A DNA stretch of 64,000 bases from Eledone cirrhosa. Lineage: Eukaryota; Mollusca; Cephalopoda; Octopoda; Eledonidae. Below are positions 41,284 to 55,950 of the stretch, piece by piece. Made by a program: the position numbers and the translations under genes. The stretch spans positions 37,357,047 through 37,421,046 of the forward strand of contig OZ024748.1 in the NCBI GenBank assembly GCA_964016885.1, read 5' to 3'. The notes beneath the pieces are model-generated. The model had not been told where the DNA came from. It saw nothing but the letters and a program-made list of their open reading frames with translations, and did not search any database. The number at the start of each line of letters is the position of its first letter. Within the stretch, counting starts at the first letter, position 1.

Positions 41284-44200
41284 GTGTCAGTGTTAACTAC
41301 CTCTAGATCTAGTATGACAATGTCAGTGTCAGTGTTAACTACCTCTAGATCTAGTATGACAATGTCAGTGTCAGTGTTAACTACCACTAGATCTAGTATG
41401 ACAATGTCAGTGTCAGTGTTAACTACCACTATATCTAGTATGACAATGTCAGAGTTAACTACCTCTAGATCTAGTATGACAATGTCAGTGTCAGAGTTAA
41501 CTACCTCTATATCTAGTATGACAATGTCAGTGTCAGTGTTAACTACCACTAGATCTAGTATGACAATGTCAGAGTTAACTACCTCTAGATCTAATATGAC
41601 AATGTCAGTGTCAGTGTTAACTACCTCTAGATCTAGTGTGACAATGTTAGTGTCAGTGTTAACTACCTCTAGATCTAGTATGACAATGTTAGTGTCAGTG
41701 TTAACTACCACTAGGTCTAGTATGACAATGTCAGTGTCAGTGTTAACTACCTCTAGATCTAGTATGACAATGTCAGTGTCAGTGTTAACTACCTCTAGAT
41801 CTAGTATGACAATGTTAGTGTCAGTGTTAACTACCACTAGATCTAGTATGACAATGTCAGTGTCAGTGTTAACTACCTCTAGATCTAGTATGACAATGTT
41901 AGTGTCAGTGTTAACTTCCTCTAGATCTAGTATGACAATGTTAGTGTCAGTGTTAACTACCTCTAGATCTAGTGTGACAATGTTAGTGTCAGTGTTAACT
42001 ACCTCTAGATCTAGTATGACAATGTCAGTGTCAGTGTTAACTACCTCTAGATCTAGTATGACAATGTCAGTGTCAGTGTTAACTACCTCTAGATCTAGTA
42101 AGACAATGTCAGTGTCAGTGTTAACTACCTCTAGATCTAGTATGACAATATCAGTGTCAGTGTTAACTACCTCTATATCTAGTAAGACAATGTCAGTGTC
42201 AGTGTTAACTACCTCTAGATCTAGTGTGACAATGTCAGTGTCAGTGTTAACTACCTCTAGATCTAGTATGACAATGTCAGTGTCAGGGTTAACTACCTCA
42301 AGATCTAGTGTGACGATGTTAGTGTCAGTGTTAAATACCTCTAGATCTAGTATGACGATGTCAGTGTCAGTGTTAACTACCACAAGATCTAGTGTGACAA
42401 TGTTAGTGTCAGTGTTAACTACCTCTAGATATAGTATGACAATGTCAGTGTCAGTGTTTACTACCTCTAGATCTAGTATGACAATGTTAGTGTCAGTGTT
42501 AACTACCTCTAGATCTAGTGTGACAATGTTAGTGTCAGTGTTAACTACCTCTAGAGATAGTATGACAATGTCAGTGTCAGTGTTAACTACCTCTAGATCT
42601 AGTATGACAATGTCAGTGTCAGTGTTAACTACCTCTAGATCTAGTATGACAATGTCAGTGTCGGTGTTAACTACCACTAGATCTAGTATGACAATGTCAG
42701 TGTCAGTGTTAACTACCACAAGATCTAGTGTGACAATGTTAGTGTCAGTGTTAACTACCTCTAGATCTAGTATGACAATGTCAGTGTCAGTGTTAACTAC
42801 CACTAGATCTAGTATGACAATGTCAGAGTTAACTACCTCTAGATCTAGTATGACAATGTCAGTGTCAGTGTTAACAACCTCTAGATCTACTATGACAATG
42901 TCAGTGTCAGTGTTAACTACCACTAGATCTAGTATGACAATGTCAGTGTCAGTGTTAACTACCTCTAGATCTAGTATGACAATGTCAGTGTCAGTGTTAA
43001 CTACCTCTAGATCTAGTGTGACAATGTCAGTGTCAGTGTTAACTACCTCTAGATCTAGTATGACAATGTTAGTGTCAGTGTTAACTATCTCTAGATCTAG
43101 TGTGACAATGTTAGTGTCAGTGTTAACTACCTCTAGATATAGTATGACAATGTCAGTGTCAGTGTTAACTACCTCTAGATCTAGTGTGACAATGTCAGTG
43201 TCAGTGTTAACTACCTCTAGATCTAGTATGACAATTTTAGTGTCAGTGTTAACTATCTCTAGATCTAGTGTGACAATGTTAGTGTCAGTGTTAACTACCT
43301 CTAGATATAGTATGACAATGTCAGTGTCAGTGTTAACTACCTCTAGATCTAGTATGACAATGTCAGTGTCAGTGTTAACTACCACAAGATCTAGTGTGAC
43401 AATGTTAGTGTCAGTGTTAACTACCTCTAGATATAGTATGACAATGTCAGTGTCAGTGTTTACTACCTCTAGATCTAGTATGACAATGTTAGTGTCAGTG
43501 TTAACTACCTCTAGATCTAGTGTGACAATGTTAGTGTCAGTGTTAACTACCTCTAGATATAGTATGACAATGTTAGTGTCAGTGTTAACTACCTCTAGAT
43601 CTAGTATGACAATGTTAGTGTCAGTGTTAACTACCTCTAGATCTAGTATGACAATGTTAGTGTCAGTGTTAACTACCTCTAGATCTAGTATGACAATGTT
43701 AGTGTCAGTGTTAACTACCTCTAGATATAGTATGACAATGTCAGTGTCAGTGTTAACTACCTCTAGATCTAGTATGACAACGTCAGTGTCATGGTTAACT
43801 ACCTCTAGATCTAGTGTGACAATGTTAGTGTCAGTGTTAACTACCACTAGATCTAGTATGACAATGTCAGTGTCAGTGTTAACTCCCTCTAGATCTAGTA
43901 TGACAATGTTAGTGTCAGTGTTAACTACCACTAGATCTAGTATGACAATGTCAGTGTCAGGGTTAACTACCTCAAGATCTAGTGTGACAATGTTAGTGTC
44001 AGTGTTAACTACCACTAGATCTAGTATGACAATGTCAGAGTTAACTACCTCTAGATGTAATATGACAATGTCAGTGTCAGTGTTAACTACCTCTAGATCT
44101 AGTATGACAATGTCAGTGTCAGTGTTAACTACCTCTAGATCTAGTGTGACAATGTCAGTGTCAGTGTTAACTACCTCTAGATCTAGTATGACAATGTCAG

Positions 44201-45640
44201 TGTCAGTGTTAACTACCTCTAGATCTAGTGTGACAATGTCAGTGTCAGTGTTAACTACCTCTAGATCTAGTATGACAATGTTAGTGTCAGTGTTAACTAT
44301 CTCTAGATCTAGTGTGACAATGTTAGTGTCAGTGTTAACTACCTCTAGATATAGTATGACAATGTCAGTGTCAGTGTTAACTACCTCTAGATCTAGTGTG
44401 ACAATGTCAGTGTCAGTGTTAACTACCTCTAGATCTAGTATGACAATGTTAGTGTCAGTGTTAACTATCTCTAGATCTAGTGTGACAATGTTAGTGTCAG
44501 TGTTAACTACCTCTAGATATAGTATGACAATGTCAGTGTCAGTGTTAACTACCTCTAGATCTAGTATGACAATGTCAGTGTCAGTGTTAACTACCACAAG
44601 ATCTAGTGTGACAATGTTAGTGTCAGTGTTAACTACCTCTAGATATAGTATGACAATGTCAGTGTCAGTGTTTACTACCTCTAGATCTAGTATGACAATG
44701 TTAGTGTCAGTGTTAACTACCTCTAGATCTAGTGTGACAATGTTAGTGTCAGTGTTAACTACCTCTACATATAGTATGACAATGTTAGTGTCAGTGTTAA
44801 CTACCTCTAGATCTAGTATGACAATGTTAGTGTCAGTGTTAACTACCTCTAGATCTAGTATGACAATGTTAGTGTCAGTGTTAACTACCTCTAGATCTAG
44901 TGTGACAATGTTAGTGTCAGTGTTAACTACCTCTAGATATAGTATGACAATGTCAGTGTCAGTGTTAACTACCTCTAGATCTAGTATGACAATGTCAGTG
45001 TCATGGTTAACTACCTCTAGATCTAGTGTGACAATGTTAGTGTCAGTGTTAACTACCACTAGATCTAGTATGACAATGTCAGTGTCAGTGTTAACTACCT
45101 CTAGATCTAGTATGACAATGTTAGTGTCAGTGTTAACTACCACTAGATCTAGAATGACAATGTCAGTGTCAGGGTTAACTACCTCAAGATCTAGTGTGAC
45201 AATGTTAGTGTCAGTGTTAACTACCTCTAGATCTAGTATGACAATGTTAGTGTCAGTGTTAACTACCACTAGATCTAGTATGATAATGTCAGTGTCAGGG
45301 TTAACTACCTCAAGATCTAGTGTGACAATGTCAGTGTCAGTGTTAACTACCTCTAGATCTAGTATGACAATGTCAGTGTCAGTGTTAACTACCTCTAGAT
45401 CTAGTATGACAATGTTAGTGTCAGTGTTAACTACCTCTAGATCTAGTATGACAATGTTAGTGTCAGTGTTAACTACCTCTAGATCTAGTGTGACAATGTT
45501 AGTGTCAGTGTTAACTACCTCAAGATCTAGTGTGACAATGTTAGTGTCAGTGTTAACTACCTCTAGTTATAGTATGACAATGTTAGTGTCAGTGTTAACT
45601 ACCTGTAGATCTAGTATGACAATATCAGTGTCAGTGTTAA
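41284..45640. repeat. Higher-order block, family of five, copy 5
   Basis: It repeats copy 4 at offset 4,716 bp to about 42940, where one 36-bp unit and the AGATGTAAT unit are replaced by standard monomers. Later segments match at offset 4,680 bp: AGATGTAAT 39373/44053 and CTACATAT 40085/44765. About 39300-40960 therefore equals about 43980-45640. No TAA variant closes this copy. Confidence 0.8.
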
Positions 45641-45689
45641 CTACCTCTAGATCTAGTATGACAATGTTAGTGTCAGTGTTATCTACCTC

Positions 45690-48600
45690 TAGATCTAGTA
45701 TGACAATGTCAGTGTCAGTGTTAACTACCTCTAGATCTAGTGAGACGATGTTAGTGTCAGTGTTAACTACCTCTAGATATAGTATGACAATGTCAGTGTC
45801 AGTGTTAACTACCTCTAGATCTAGTATGACAACGTCAGTGTCATGGTTAACTACCTCTAGATCTAGTGTGACAATGTTAGTGTCAGTGTTAACTACCACT
45901 AGATCTAGTATGACAATGTCAGTGTCAGTGTTAACTCCCTCTAGATCTAGTATGACAATGTTAGTGTCAGTGTTAACTACCACTAGATCTAGTATGACAA
46001 TGTCAGTGTCAGGGTTAACTACCTCAAGATCTAGTGTGACAATGTTAGTGTCAGTGTTAACTACCACTAGATCTAGTATGACAATGTCAGAGTTAACTAC
46101 CTCTAGATGTAATATGACAATGTCAGTGTCAGTGTTAACTACCTCTAGATCTAGTATGACAATGTCAGTGTCAGTGTTAACTACCTCTAGATCTAGTGTG
46201 ACAATGTCAGTGTCAGTGTTAACTACCTCTAGATCTAGTGTGACAATGTCAGTGTCAGTGTTAACTACCTCTAGATCTAGTATGACAATGTTAGTGTCAG
46301 TGTTAACTATCTATAGATCTAGTGTGACAATGTTAGTGTCAGTGTTAACTACCTCTAGATATAGTATGACAATGTCAGTGTCAGTGTTAACTACCTCTAG
46401 ATCTAGTGTGACAATGTCAGTGTCAGTGTTAACTACCTCTAGATCTAGTATGACAATGTTAGTGTCAGTGTTAACTACCTCTAGATATAGTATGACAATG
46501 TCAGTGTCAGTGTTAACTACCTCTAGATCTAGTATGACAATGTCAGTGTCAGTGTTAACTACCACAAGATCTAGTGTGACAATGTTAGTGTCAGTGTTAA
46601 CTACCTCTAGATATAGTATGACAATGTCAGTGTCAGTGTTTACTACCTCTAGATCTAGTATGACAATGTTAGTGTCAGTGTTAACTACCTCTAGATCTAG
46701 TGTGACAATGTTAGTGTCAGTGTTAACTACCTCTACATATAGTATGACAATGTTAGTGTCAGTGTTAACTACCTCTAGATCTAGTATGACAATGTTAGTG
46801 TCAGTGTTAACTACCTCTAGATCTAGTATGACAATGTTAGTGTCAGTGTTAACTACCTCTAGATCTAGTGTGACAATGTTAGTGTCAGTGTTAACTACCT
46901 CTAGATATAGTATGACAATGTCAGTGTCAGTGTTAACTACCTCTAGATCTAGTATGACAATGTCAGTGTCATGGTTAACTACCTCTAGATCTAGTGTGAC
47001 AATGTTAGTGTCAGTGTTAACTACCACTAGATCTAGTATGACAATGTCAGTGTCAGTGTTAACTACCTCTAGATCTAGTATGACAATGTTAGTGTCAGTG
47101 TTAACTACCACTAGATCTAGAATGACAATGTCAGTGTCAGGGTTAACTACCTCAAGATCTAGTGTGACAATGTTAGTGTCAGGGTTAACTACCTCTAGAT
47201 CTAGTATGACAATGTTAGTGTCAGTGTTAACTACCACTAGATCTAGTATGACAATGTCAGTGTCAGGGTTAACTACCTCAAGATCTAGTGTGACAATGTC
47301 AGTGTCAGTGTTAACTACCTCTAGATCTAGTATGACAATGTCAGTGTCAGTGTTAACTACCTCTAGATCTAGTATGACAATGTTAGTGTCAGTGTTAACT
47401 ACCTCTAGATCTAGTATGACAATGTTAGTGTCAGTGTTAACTACCTCTAGATCTAGTGTGACAATGTTAGTGTCAGTGATAACTACCTCAAGATCTAGTG
47501 TGACAATGTTAGTGTCAGTGTTAACTACCTCTAGTTATAGTATGACAATGTTAGTGTCAGTGTTAACTACCTGTAGATCTAGTATGACAATATCAGTGTC
47601 AGTGTTAACTACCTCTAGATCTAGTATGACAATGTTAGTGTCAGTGTTATCTACCTCTAGATCTAGTATGACAATGTCAGTGTCAGTGTTAACTACCTCT
47701 AGATCTAGTGAGACGATGTTAGTGTCAGTGTTAACTACCTGTAGATCTAGTATGACAATGTCAGTGTCAGGGTTAACTAGCTCTAGATCTAGTATGACAA
47801 TGTTAGTGTCAGTGTTAACTACCACTAGATCTAGTGTGACAATGTTAGTGTCAGTGTTAACTACCTCTAGATCTAGTGTGACAATGTTAGTGTCAGTGTT
47901 AACTACCACTAGATCTAGTGTGACAATGTTAGTGTCAGTGTTAACTACCTCTAGATATAGTATGACAATGTCAGTGTCAGTGTTAACTACCTCTAGATCT
48001 AGTATGACAATGTCAGTGTCAGTGTTAACTACCACAAGATCTAGTGTGACAATGTTAGTGTCAGTGTTAACTACCTCTAGATATAGTATGACAATGTCAG
48101 TGTCAGTGTTTACTACCTCTAGATCTAGTATGACAATGTTAGTGTCAGTGTTAACTACCTCTAGATCTAGTGTGACAATGTTAGTGTCAGTGTTAACTAC
48201 CTCTAGATATAGTATGACAATGTCAGTGTCAGTGTTAACTACCTCTAGATCTAGTATGACAATGTCAGTGTCAGTGTTAACTACCACAAGATCTAGTGTG
48301 ACAATGTTAGTGTCAGTGTTAACTACCTCTAGATATAGTATGACAATGTCAGTGTCAGTGTTTACTACCTCTAGATCTAGTATGACAATGTTAGTGTCAG
48401 TGTTAACTACCTCTAGATCTAGTGTGACAATGTTAGTGTCAGTGTTAACTACCTCTAGATATAGTATGACAATGTTAGTGTCAGTGTTAACTACCTCTAG
48501 ATCTAGTATGACAACGTTAGTGTCAGTGTTAACTACCTCTAGATCTAGTATGACAATGTTAGTGTCAGTGTTAACTACCTCTAGATCTAGTATGACAATG

Positions 48601-51600
48601 TTAGTGTCAGTGTTAACTACCTCTAGATATAGTATGACAATGTCAGTGTCAGTGTTAACTACCTCTAGATCTAGTATGACAATGTCAGTGTCATGGTTAA
48701 CTACCTCTAGATCTAGTATGACAATTTTAGTGTCAGTGTTAACTACCACTAGATCTAGTATGACAATGTCAGTGTCAGGGTTAACTACCTCAAGATCTAG
48801 TGTGACAATGTTAGTGTCAGTGTTAACTACCACTAGATCTAGTATGACAATGTCAGAGTTAACTACCTCTAGATGTAATATGACAATGTCAGTGTCAGTG
48901 TTAACTACCTCTAGATCTAGTATGACAATATCAGTGTCAGTGTTAACTACCTCTAGATCTAGTGTGACAATGTCAGTGTCAGTGTTAACTACCTCTAGAT
49001 CTAGTATGACAATGTCAGTGTCAGTGTTAACTACCTCTAGATCTAGTGTGACAATGTCAGTGTCAGTGTTAACTACCTCTAGATCTAGTATGACAATGTC
49101 AGTGTCAGTGTTAACTACCTCTAGATCTAGTGAGACGATGTTAGTGTCAGTGTTAACTACCTCTAGATATAGTATGACAATGTCAGTGTCAGTGTTAACT
49201 ACCTCTAGATCTAGTATGACAACGTCAGTGTCATGGTTAACTACCTCTAGATCTAGTGTGACAATGTTAGTGTCAGTGTTAACTACCACTAGATCTAGTA
49301 TGACAATGTCAGTGTCAGTGTTAACTCCCTCTAGATCTAGTATGACAATGTTAGTGTCAGTGTTAACTACCACTAGATCTAGTATGACAATGTCAGTGTC
49401 AGGGTTAACTACCTCAAGATCTAGTGTGACAATGTTAGTGTCAGTGTTAACTACCACTAGATCTAGTATGACAATGTCAGAGTTAACTACCTCTAGATGT
49501 AATATGACAATGTCAGTGTCAGTGTTAACTACCTCTAGATCTAGTATGACAATGTCAGTGTCAGTGTTAACTACCTCTAGATCTAGTGTGACAATGTCAG
49601 TGTCAGTGTTAACTACCTCTAGATCTAGTATGACAATGTCAGTGTCAGTGTTAACTACCTCTAGATCTAGTGTGACAATGTCAGTGTCAGTGTTAACTAC
49701 CTCTAGATCTAGTATGACAATGTTAGTGTCAGTGTTAACTATCTCTAGATCTAGTGTGACAATGTTAGTGTCAGTGTTAACTACCTCTAGATATAGTATG
49801 ACAATGTCAGTGTCAGTGTTAACTACCTCTAGATCTAGTGTGACAATGTCAGTGTCAGTGTTAACTACCTCTAGATCTAGTATGACAATGTTAGTGTCAG
49901 TGTTAACTACCTCTAGATATAGTATGACAATGTCAGTGTCAGTGTTAACTACCTCTAGATCTAGTATGACAATGTCAGTGTCAGTGTTAACTACCACAAG
50001 ATCTAGTGTGACAATGTTAGTGTCAGTGTTAACTACCTCTAGATATAGTATGACAATGTCAGTGTCAGTGTTTACTACCTCTAGATCTAGTATGACAATG
50101 TTAGTGTCAGTGTTAACTACCTCTAGATCTAGTGTGACAATGTTAGTGTCAGTGTTAACTACCTCTACATATAGTATGACAATGTTAGTGTCAGTGTTAA
50201 CTACCTCTAGATCTAGTATGACAATGTTAGTGTCAGTGTTAACTACCTCTAGATCTAGTATGACAATGTTAGTGTCAGTGTTAACTACCTCTAGATCTAG
50301 TGTGACAATGTTAGTGTCAGTGTTAACTACCTCTAGATATAGTATGACAATGTCAGTGTCAGTGTTAACTACCTCTAGATCTAGTATGACAATGTCAGTG
50401 TCATGGTTAACTACCTCTAGATCTAGTGTGACAATGTTAGTGTCAGTGTTAACTACCTCTAGATATAGTATGACAATGTCAGTGTCAGTGTTAACTACCT
50501 CTAGATCTAGTATGACAATGTCAGTGTCATGGTTAACTACCTCTAGATCTAGTATGACAATGTTAGTGTCAGTGTTAACTACCACTAGATCTAGAATGAC
50601 AATGTCAGTGTCAGGGTTAACTACCTCAAGATCTAGTGTGACAATGTTAGTGTCAGTGTTAACTACCTCTAGATCTAGTATGACAATGTTAGTGTCAGTG
50701 TTAACTACCACTAGATCTAGTATGACAATGTCAGTGTCAGGGTTAACTACCTCAAGATCTAGTGTGACAATGTCAGTGTCAGTGTTAACTACCTCTAGAT
50801 CTAGTATGACAATGTCAGTGTCAGTGTTAACTACCTCTAGATCTAGTATGACAATGTTAGTGTCAGTGTTAACTACCTCTAGATCTAGTATGACAATGTT
50901 AGTGTCAGTGTTAACTACCTCTAGATCTAGTGTGACAATGTTAGTGTCAGTGTTAACTACCTCAAGATCTAGTGTGACAATGTTAGTGTCAGTGTTAACT
51001 ACCTCTAGTTATAGTATGACAATGTTAGTGTCAGTGTTAACTACCTGTAGATCTAGTATGACAATATCAGTGTCAGTGTTAACTACCTCTAGATCTAGTA
51101 TGACAATGTTAGTGTCAGTGTTATCTACCTCTAGATCTAGTATGACAATGTCAGTGTCAGTGTTAACTACCTCTAGATCTAGTGAGACGATGTTAGTGTC
51201 AGTGTTAACTACCTGTAGATCTAGTATGACAATGTCAGTGTCAGGGTTAACTAGCTCTAGATCTAGTATGACAATGTTAGTGTCAGTGTTAACTACCACT
51301 AGATCTAGTGTGACAATGTTAGTGTCAGTGTTAACTACCTCTAGATCTAGTGTGACAATGTTAGTGTCAGTGTTAACTACCACTAGATCTAGTGTGACAA
51401 TGTTAGTGTCAGTGTTAACTACCTCTAGATATAGTATGACAATGTCAGTGTCAGTGTTAACTACCTCTAGATCTAGTATGACAATGTCAGTGTCAGTGTT
51501 AACTACCACAAGATCTAGTGTGACAATGTTAGTGTCAGTGTTAACTACCTCTAGATATAGTATGACAATGTCAGTGTCAGTGTTTACTACCTCTAGATCT

Positions 51601-52170
51601 AGTATGACAATGTTAGTGTCAGTGTTAACTACCTCTAGATCTAGTGTGACAATGTTAGTGTCAGTGTTAACTACCTCTAGATATAGTATGACAATGTCAG
51701 TGTCAGTGTTAACTACCTCTAGATCTAGTATGACAATGTCAGTGTCAGTGTTAACTACCACAAGATCTAGTGTGACAATGTTAGTGTCAGTGTTAACTAC
51801 CTCTAGATATAGTAGGACAATGTCAGTGTCAGTGTTTACTACCTCTAGATCTAGTATGACAATGTTAGTGTCAGTGTTAACTACCTCTAGATCTAGTGTG
51901 ACAATGTTAGTGTCAGTGTTAACTACCTCTAGATATAGTATGACAATGTTAGTGTCAGTGTTAACTACCTCTAGATCTAGTATGACAACGTTAGTGTCAG
52001 TGTTAACTACCTCTAGATCTAGTATGACAATGTTAGTGTTAGTGTTAACTACCTCTAGATCTAGTATGACAATGTTAGTGTCAGTGTTAACTACCTCTAG
52101 ATATAGTATGACAATGTCAGTGTCAGTGTTAACTACCTCTAGATCTAGTATGACAATGTCAGTGTCATGG
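45690..52170. repeat. Block pair of about 3 kb, offset 3,390 to 3,474 bp
   Basis: About 45690-48700 matches about 49080-52170. Anchors drift by whole monomers: AGTGAGACG 45739/49129 and AGATGTAAT 46105/49495 (3,390 bp), CTACATAT 46735/50167 (3,432 bp), AGTTAT 47533/51007 (3,474 bp). Two single-monomer gains or losses within the pair explain the 42-bp steps. Confidence 0.75.
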
Positions 52171-55100
52171 TTAACTACCTCTAGATCTAGTGTGACAATG
52201 TTAGTGTCAGTGTTAACTACCACTAGATCTAGTATGACAATGTCAGTGTCAGTGTTAACTCCCTCTAGATCTAGTATGACAATTTTAGTGTCAGTGTTAA
52301 CTACCACTAGATCTAGTATGACAATGTCAGTGTCAGGGTTAACTACCTCAAGATCTAGTGTGACAATGTTAGTGTCAGTGTTAACTACCACTAGATCTAG
52401 TATGACAATGTCAGAGTTAACTACCTCTAGATGTAATATGACAATGTCAGTGTCAGTGTTAACTACCTCTAGATCTAGTATGACAATATCAGTGTCAGTG
52501 TTAACTACCTCTAGATCTAGTGTGACAATGTCAGTGTCAGTGTTAACTACCTCTAGATCTAGTATGACAATGTCAGTGTCAGTGTTAACTACCTCTAGAT
52601 CTAGTGTGACAATGTCAGTGTCAGTGTTAACTACCTCTAGATCTAGTATGACAATGTTAGTGTCAGTGTTAACTATCTCTAGATCTAGTGTGACAATGTT
52701 AGTGTCAGTGTTAACTACCTCTAGATATAGTATGACAATGTCAGTGTCAGTGTTAACTACCTCTAGATCTAGTGTGACAATGTCAGTGTCAGTGTTAACT
52801 ACCTCTAGATCTAGTATGACAATGTTAGTGTCAGTGTTAACTATCTCTATATCTAGTGTGACAATGTTAGTGTCAGTGTTAACTACCTCTAGATATAGTA
52901 TGACAATGTCAGTGTCAGTGTTAACTACCTCTAGATCTAGTATGACAATGTCAGTGTCAGTGTTAACTACCACAAGATCTAGTGTGACAATGTTAGTGTC
53001 AGTGTTAACTACCTCTAGATATAGTATGACAATGTCAGTGTCAGTGTTTACTACCTCTAGATCTAGTATGACAATGTTAGTGTCAGTGTTAACTACCTCT
53101 AGATCTAGTATGACAATGTTAGTGTCAGTGTTAACTACCTCTAGATCTAGTGTGACAATGTTAGTGTCAGTGTTAACTACCTCAAGATCTAGTGTGACAA
53201 TGTTAGTGTCAGTGTTAACTACCTCTAGTTATAGTATGACAATGTTAGTGTCAGTGTTAACTACCTGTAGATCTAGTATGACAATATCAGTGTCAGTGTT
53301 AACTACCTCTAGATCTAGTATGACAATGTTAGTGTCAGTGTTATCTACCTCTAGATCTAGTATGACAATGTCAGTGTCAGTGTTAACTACCTCTAGATCT
53401 AGTGAGACGATGTTAGTGTCAGTGTTAACTACCTGTAGATCTAGTATGACAATGTCAGTGTCAGGGTTAACTAGCTCTAGATCTAGTATGACAATGTTAG
53501 TGTCAGTGTTAACTACCACTAGATCTAGTGTGACAATGTTAGTGTCAGTGTTAACTACCTCTAGATCTAGTGTGACAATGTTAGTGTCAGTGTTAACTAC
53601 CACTAGATCTAGTGTGACAATGTTAGTGTCAGTGTTAACTACCTCTAGATATAGTATGACAATGTCAGTGTCAGTGTTAACTACCTCTAGATCTAGTATG
53701 ACAATGTCAGTGTCAGTGTTAACTACCACAAGATCTAGTGTGACAATGTTAGTGTCAGTGTTAACTACCTCTAGATATAGTATGACAATGTCAGTGTCAG
53801 TGTTTACTACCTCTAGATCTAGTATGACAATGTTAGTGTCAGTGTTAACTACCTCTAGATCTAGTGTGACAATGTTAGTGTCAGTGTTAACTACCTCTAG
53901 ATATAGTATGACAATGTCAGTGTCAGTGTTAACTACCTCTAGATCTAGTATGACAATGTCAGTGTCAGTGTTAACTACCACAAGATCTAGTGTGACAATG
54001 TTAGTGTCAGTGTTAACTACCTCTAGATATAGTATGACAATGTCAGTGTCAGTGTTTACTACCTCTAGATCTAGTATGACAATGTTAGTGTCAGTGTTAA
54101 CTACCTCTAGATCTAGTGTGACAATGTTAGTGTCAGTGTTAACTACCTCTAGATATAGTATGACAATGTTAGTGTCAGTGTTAACTACCTCTAGATCTAG
54201 TATGACAACGTTAGTGTCAGTGTTAACTACCTCTAGATCTAGTATGACAATGTTAGTGTCAGTGTTAACTACCTCTAGATCTAGTATGACAATGTTAGTG
54301 TCAGTGTTAACTACCTCTAGATATAGTATGACAATGTCAGTGTCAGTGTTAACTACCTCTAGATCTAGTATGACAATGTCAGTGTCATGGTTAACTACCT
54401 CTAGATCTAGTGTGACAATGTTAGTGTCAGTGTTAACTACCACTAGATCTAGTATGACAATGTCAGTGTCAGTGTTAACTCCCTCTAGATCTAGTATGAC
54501 AATTTTAGTGTCAGTGTTAACTACCACTAGATCTAGTATGACAATGTCAGTGTCAGGGTTAACTACCTCAAGATCTAGTGTGACAATGTTAGTGTCAGTG
54601 TTAACTACCACTAGATCTAGTATGACAATGTCAGAGTTAACTACCTCTAGATGTAATATGACAATGTCAGTGTCAGTGTTAACTACCTCTAGATCTAGTA
54701 TGACAATATCAGTGTCAGTGTTAACTACCTCTAGATCTAGTGTGACAATGTCAGTGTCAGTGTTAACTACCTCTAGATCTAGTATGACAATGTCAGTGTC
54801 AGTGTTAACTACCTCTAGATCTAGTGTGACAATGTCAGTGTCAGTGTTAACTACCTCTAGATCTAGTATGACAATGTTAGTGTCAGTGTTAACTATCTCT
54901 AGATCTAGTGTGACAATGTTAGTGTCAGTGTTAACTACCTCTAGATATAGTATGACAATGTCAGTGTCAGTGTTAACTACCTCTAGATCTAGTGTGACAA
55001 TGTCAGTGTCAGTGTTAACTACCTCTAGATCTAGTATGACAATGTTAGTGTCAGTGTTAACTATCTCTATATCTAGTGTGACAATGTTAGTGTCAGTGTT

Positions 55101-55329
55101 AACTACCTCTAGATATAGTATGACAATGTCAGTGTCAGTGTTAACTACCTCTAGATCTAGTATGACAATGTCAGTGTCAGTGTTAACTACCACAAGATCT
55201 AGTGTGACAATGTTAGTGTCAGTGTTAACTACCTCTAGATATAGTATGACAATGTCAGTGTCAGTGTTTACTACCTCTAGATCTAGTATGACAATGTTAG
55301 TGTCAGTGTTAACTACCTCTAGATCTAGT
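50890..55329. repeat. Adjacent duplication, offset 2,220 bp
   Basis: About 50890-53109 is repeated at about 53110-55329. I saw two clear differences between the copies: AGTAGGACA at 51813 against AGTATGACA, and TTAGTGTTAG near 52037 against TTAGTGTCAG. The junction is where TTTACT-type sequence passes into the CTCAAG...AGTTAT pair, at about 53110. Confidence 0.85.
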
Positions 55330-55950
55330 GTGACAATGTTAGTGTCAGTGTTAACTACCTCTAGATATAGTATGACAATGTTAGTGTCAGTGTTAACTAC
55401 CTCTAGATCTAGTATGACAATGTTAGTGTCAGTGTTAACTACCTCTAGATCTAGTATGACAATGTTAGTGTCAGTGTTAACTACCTCTAGATCTAGTTTG
55501 ACAATGTTAGTGTCAGTGTTAACTACCGCTAGATATAGTATGACAATGTCAGTGTCAGTGTTAACTACCTCTAGATCTAGTATGACAATGTCAGTGTCAT
55601 GCTTAACTACCTCTAGATCTAGTGTGACAATGTTAGTGTCAGTGTTAACTACCACTAGATCTAGTATGACAATGTCAGTGTCAGTGTTAACTACCTCTAG
55701 ATCTAGTATGACAATGTTAGTGTCAGTGTTAACTACCACTAGATCTAGTATGACAACGTCAGTGTCAGGGTTAACTACCTCAAGATCTAGTGTGACAATG
55801 TTAGTGTCAGTGTTAACTACCTCTAGATCTAGTATGACAATGTTAGTGTCAGTGTTAACTACCACTAGATCTAGTGTGACAATGTCAGTGTCAGTGTTAA
55901 CTACCTCTAGATCTAGTATGACAATGTCAGTGTCAGTGTTAACTACCTCT
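52681..55950. repeat. Tandem duplication of 3,270 bp, copy A
   Basis: It is followed directly by its copy at 55951-59220. It includes the junction of the 2,220-bp duplication, so that event came first. Private change: AGTTTGACA near 55497 where the copy has AGTGTGACA. Confidence 0.9.
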
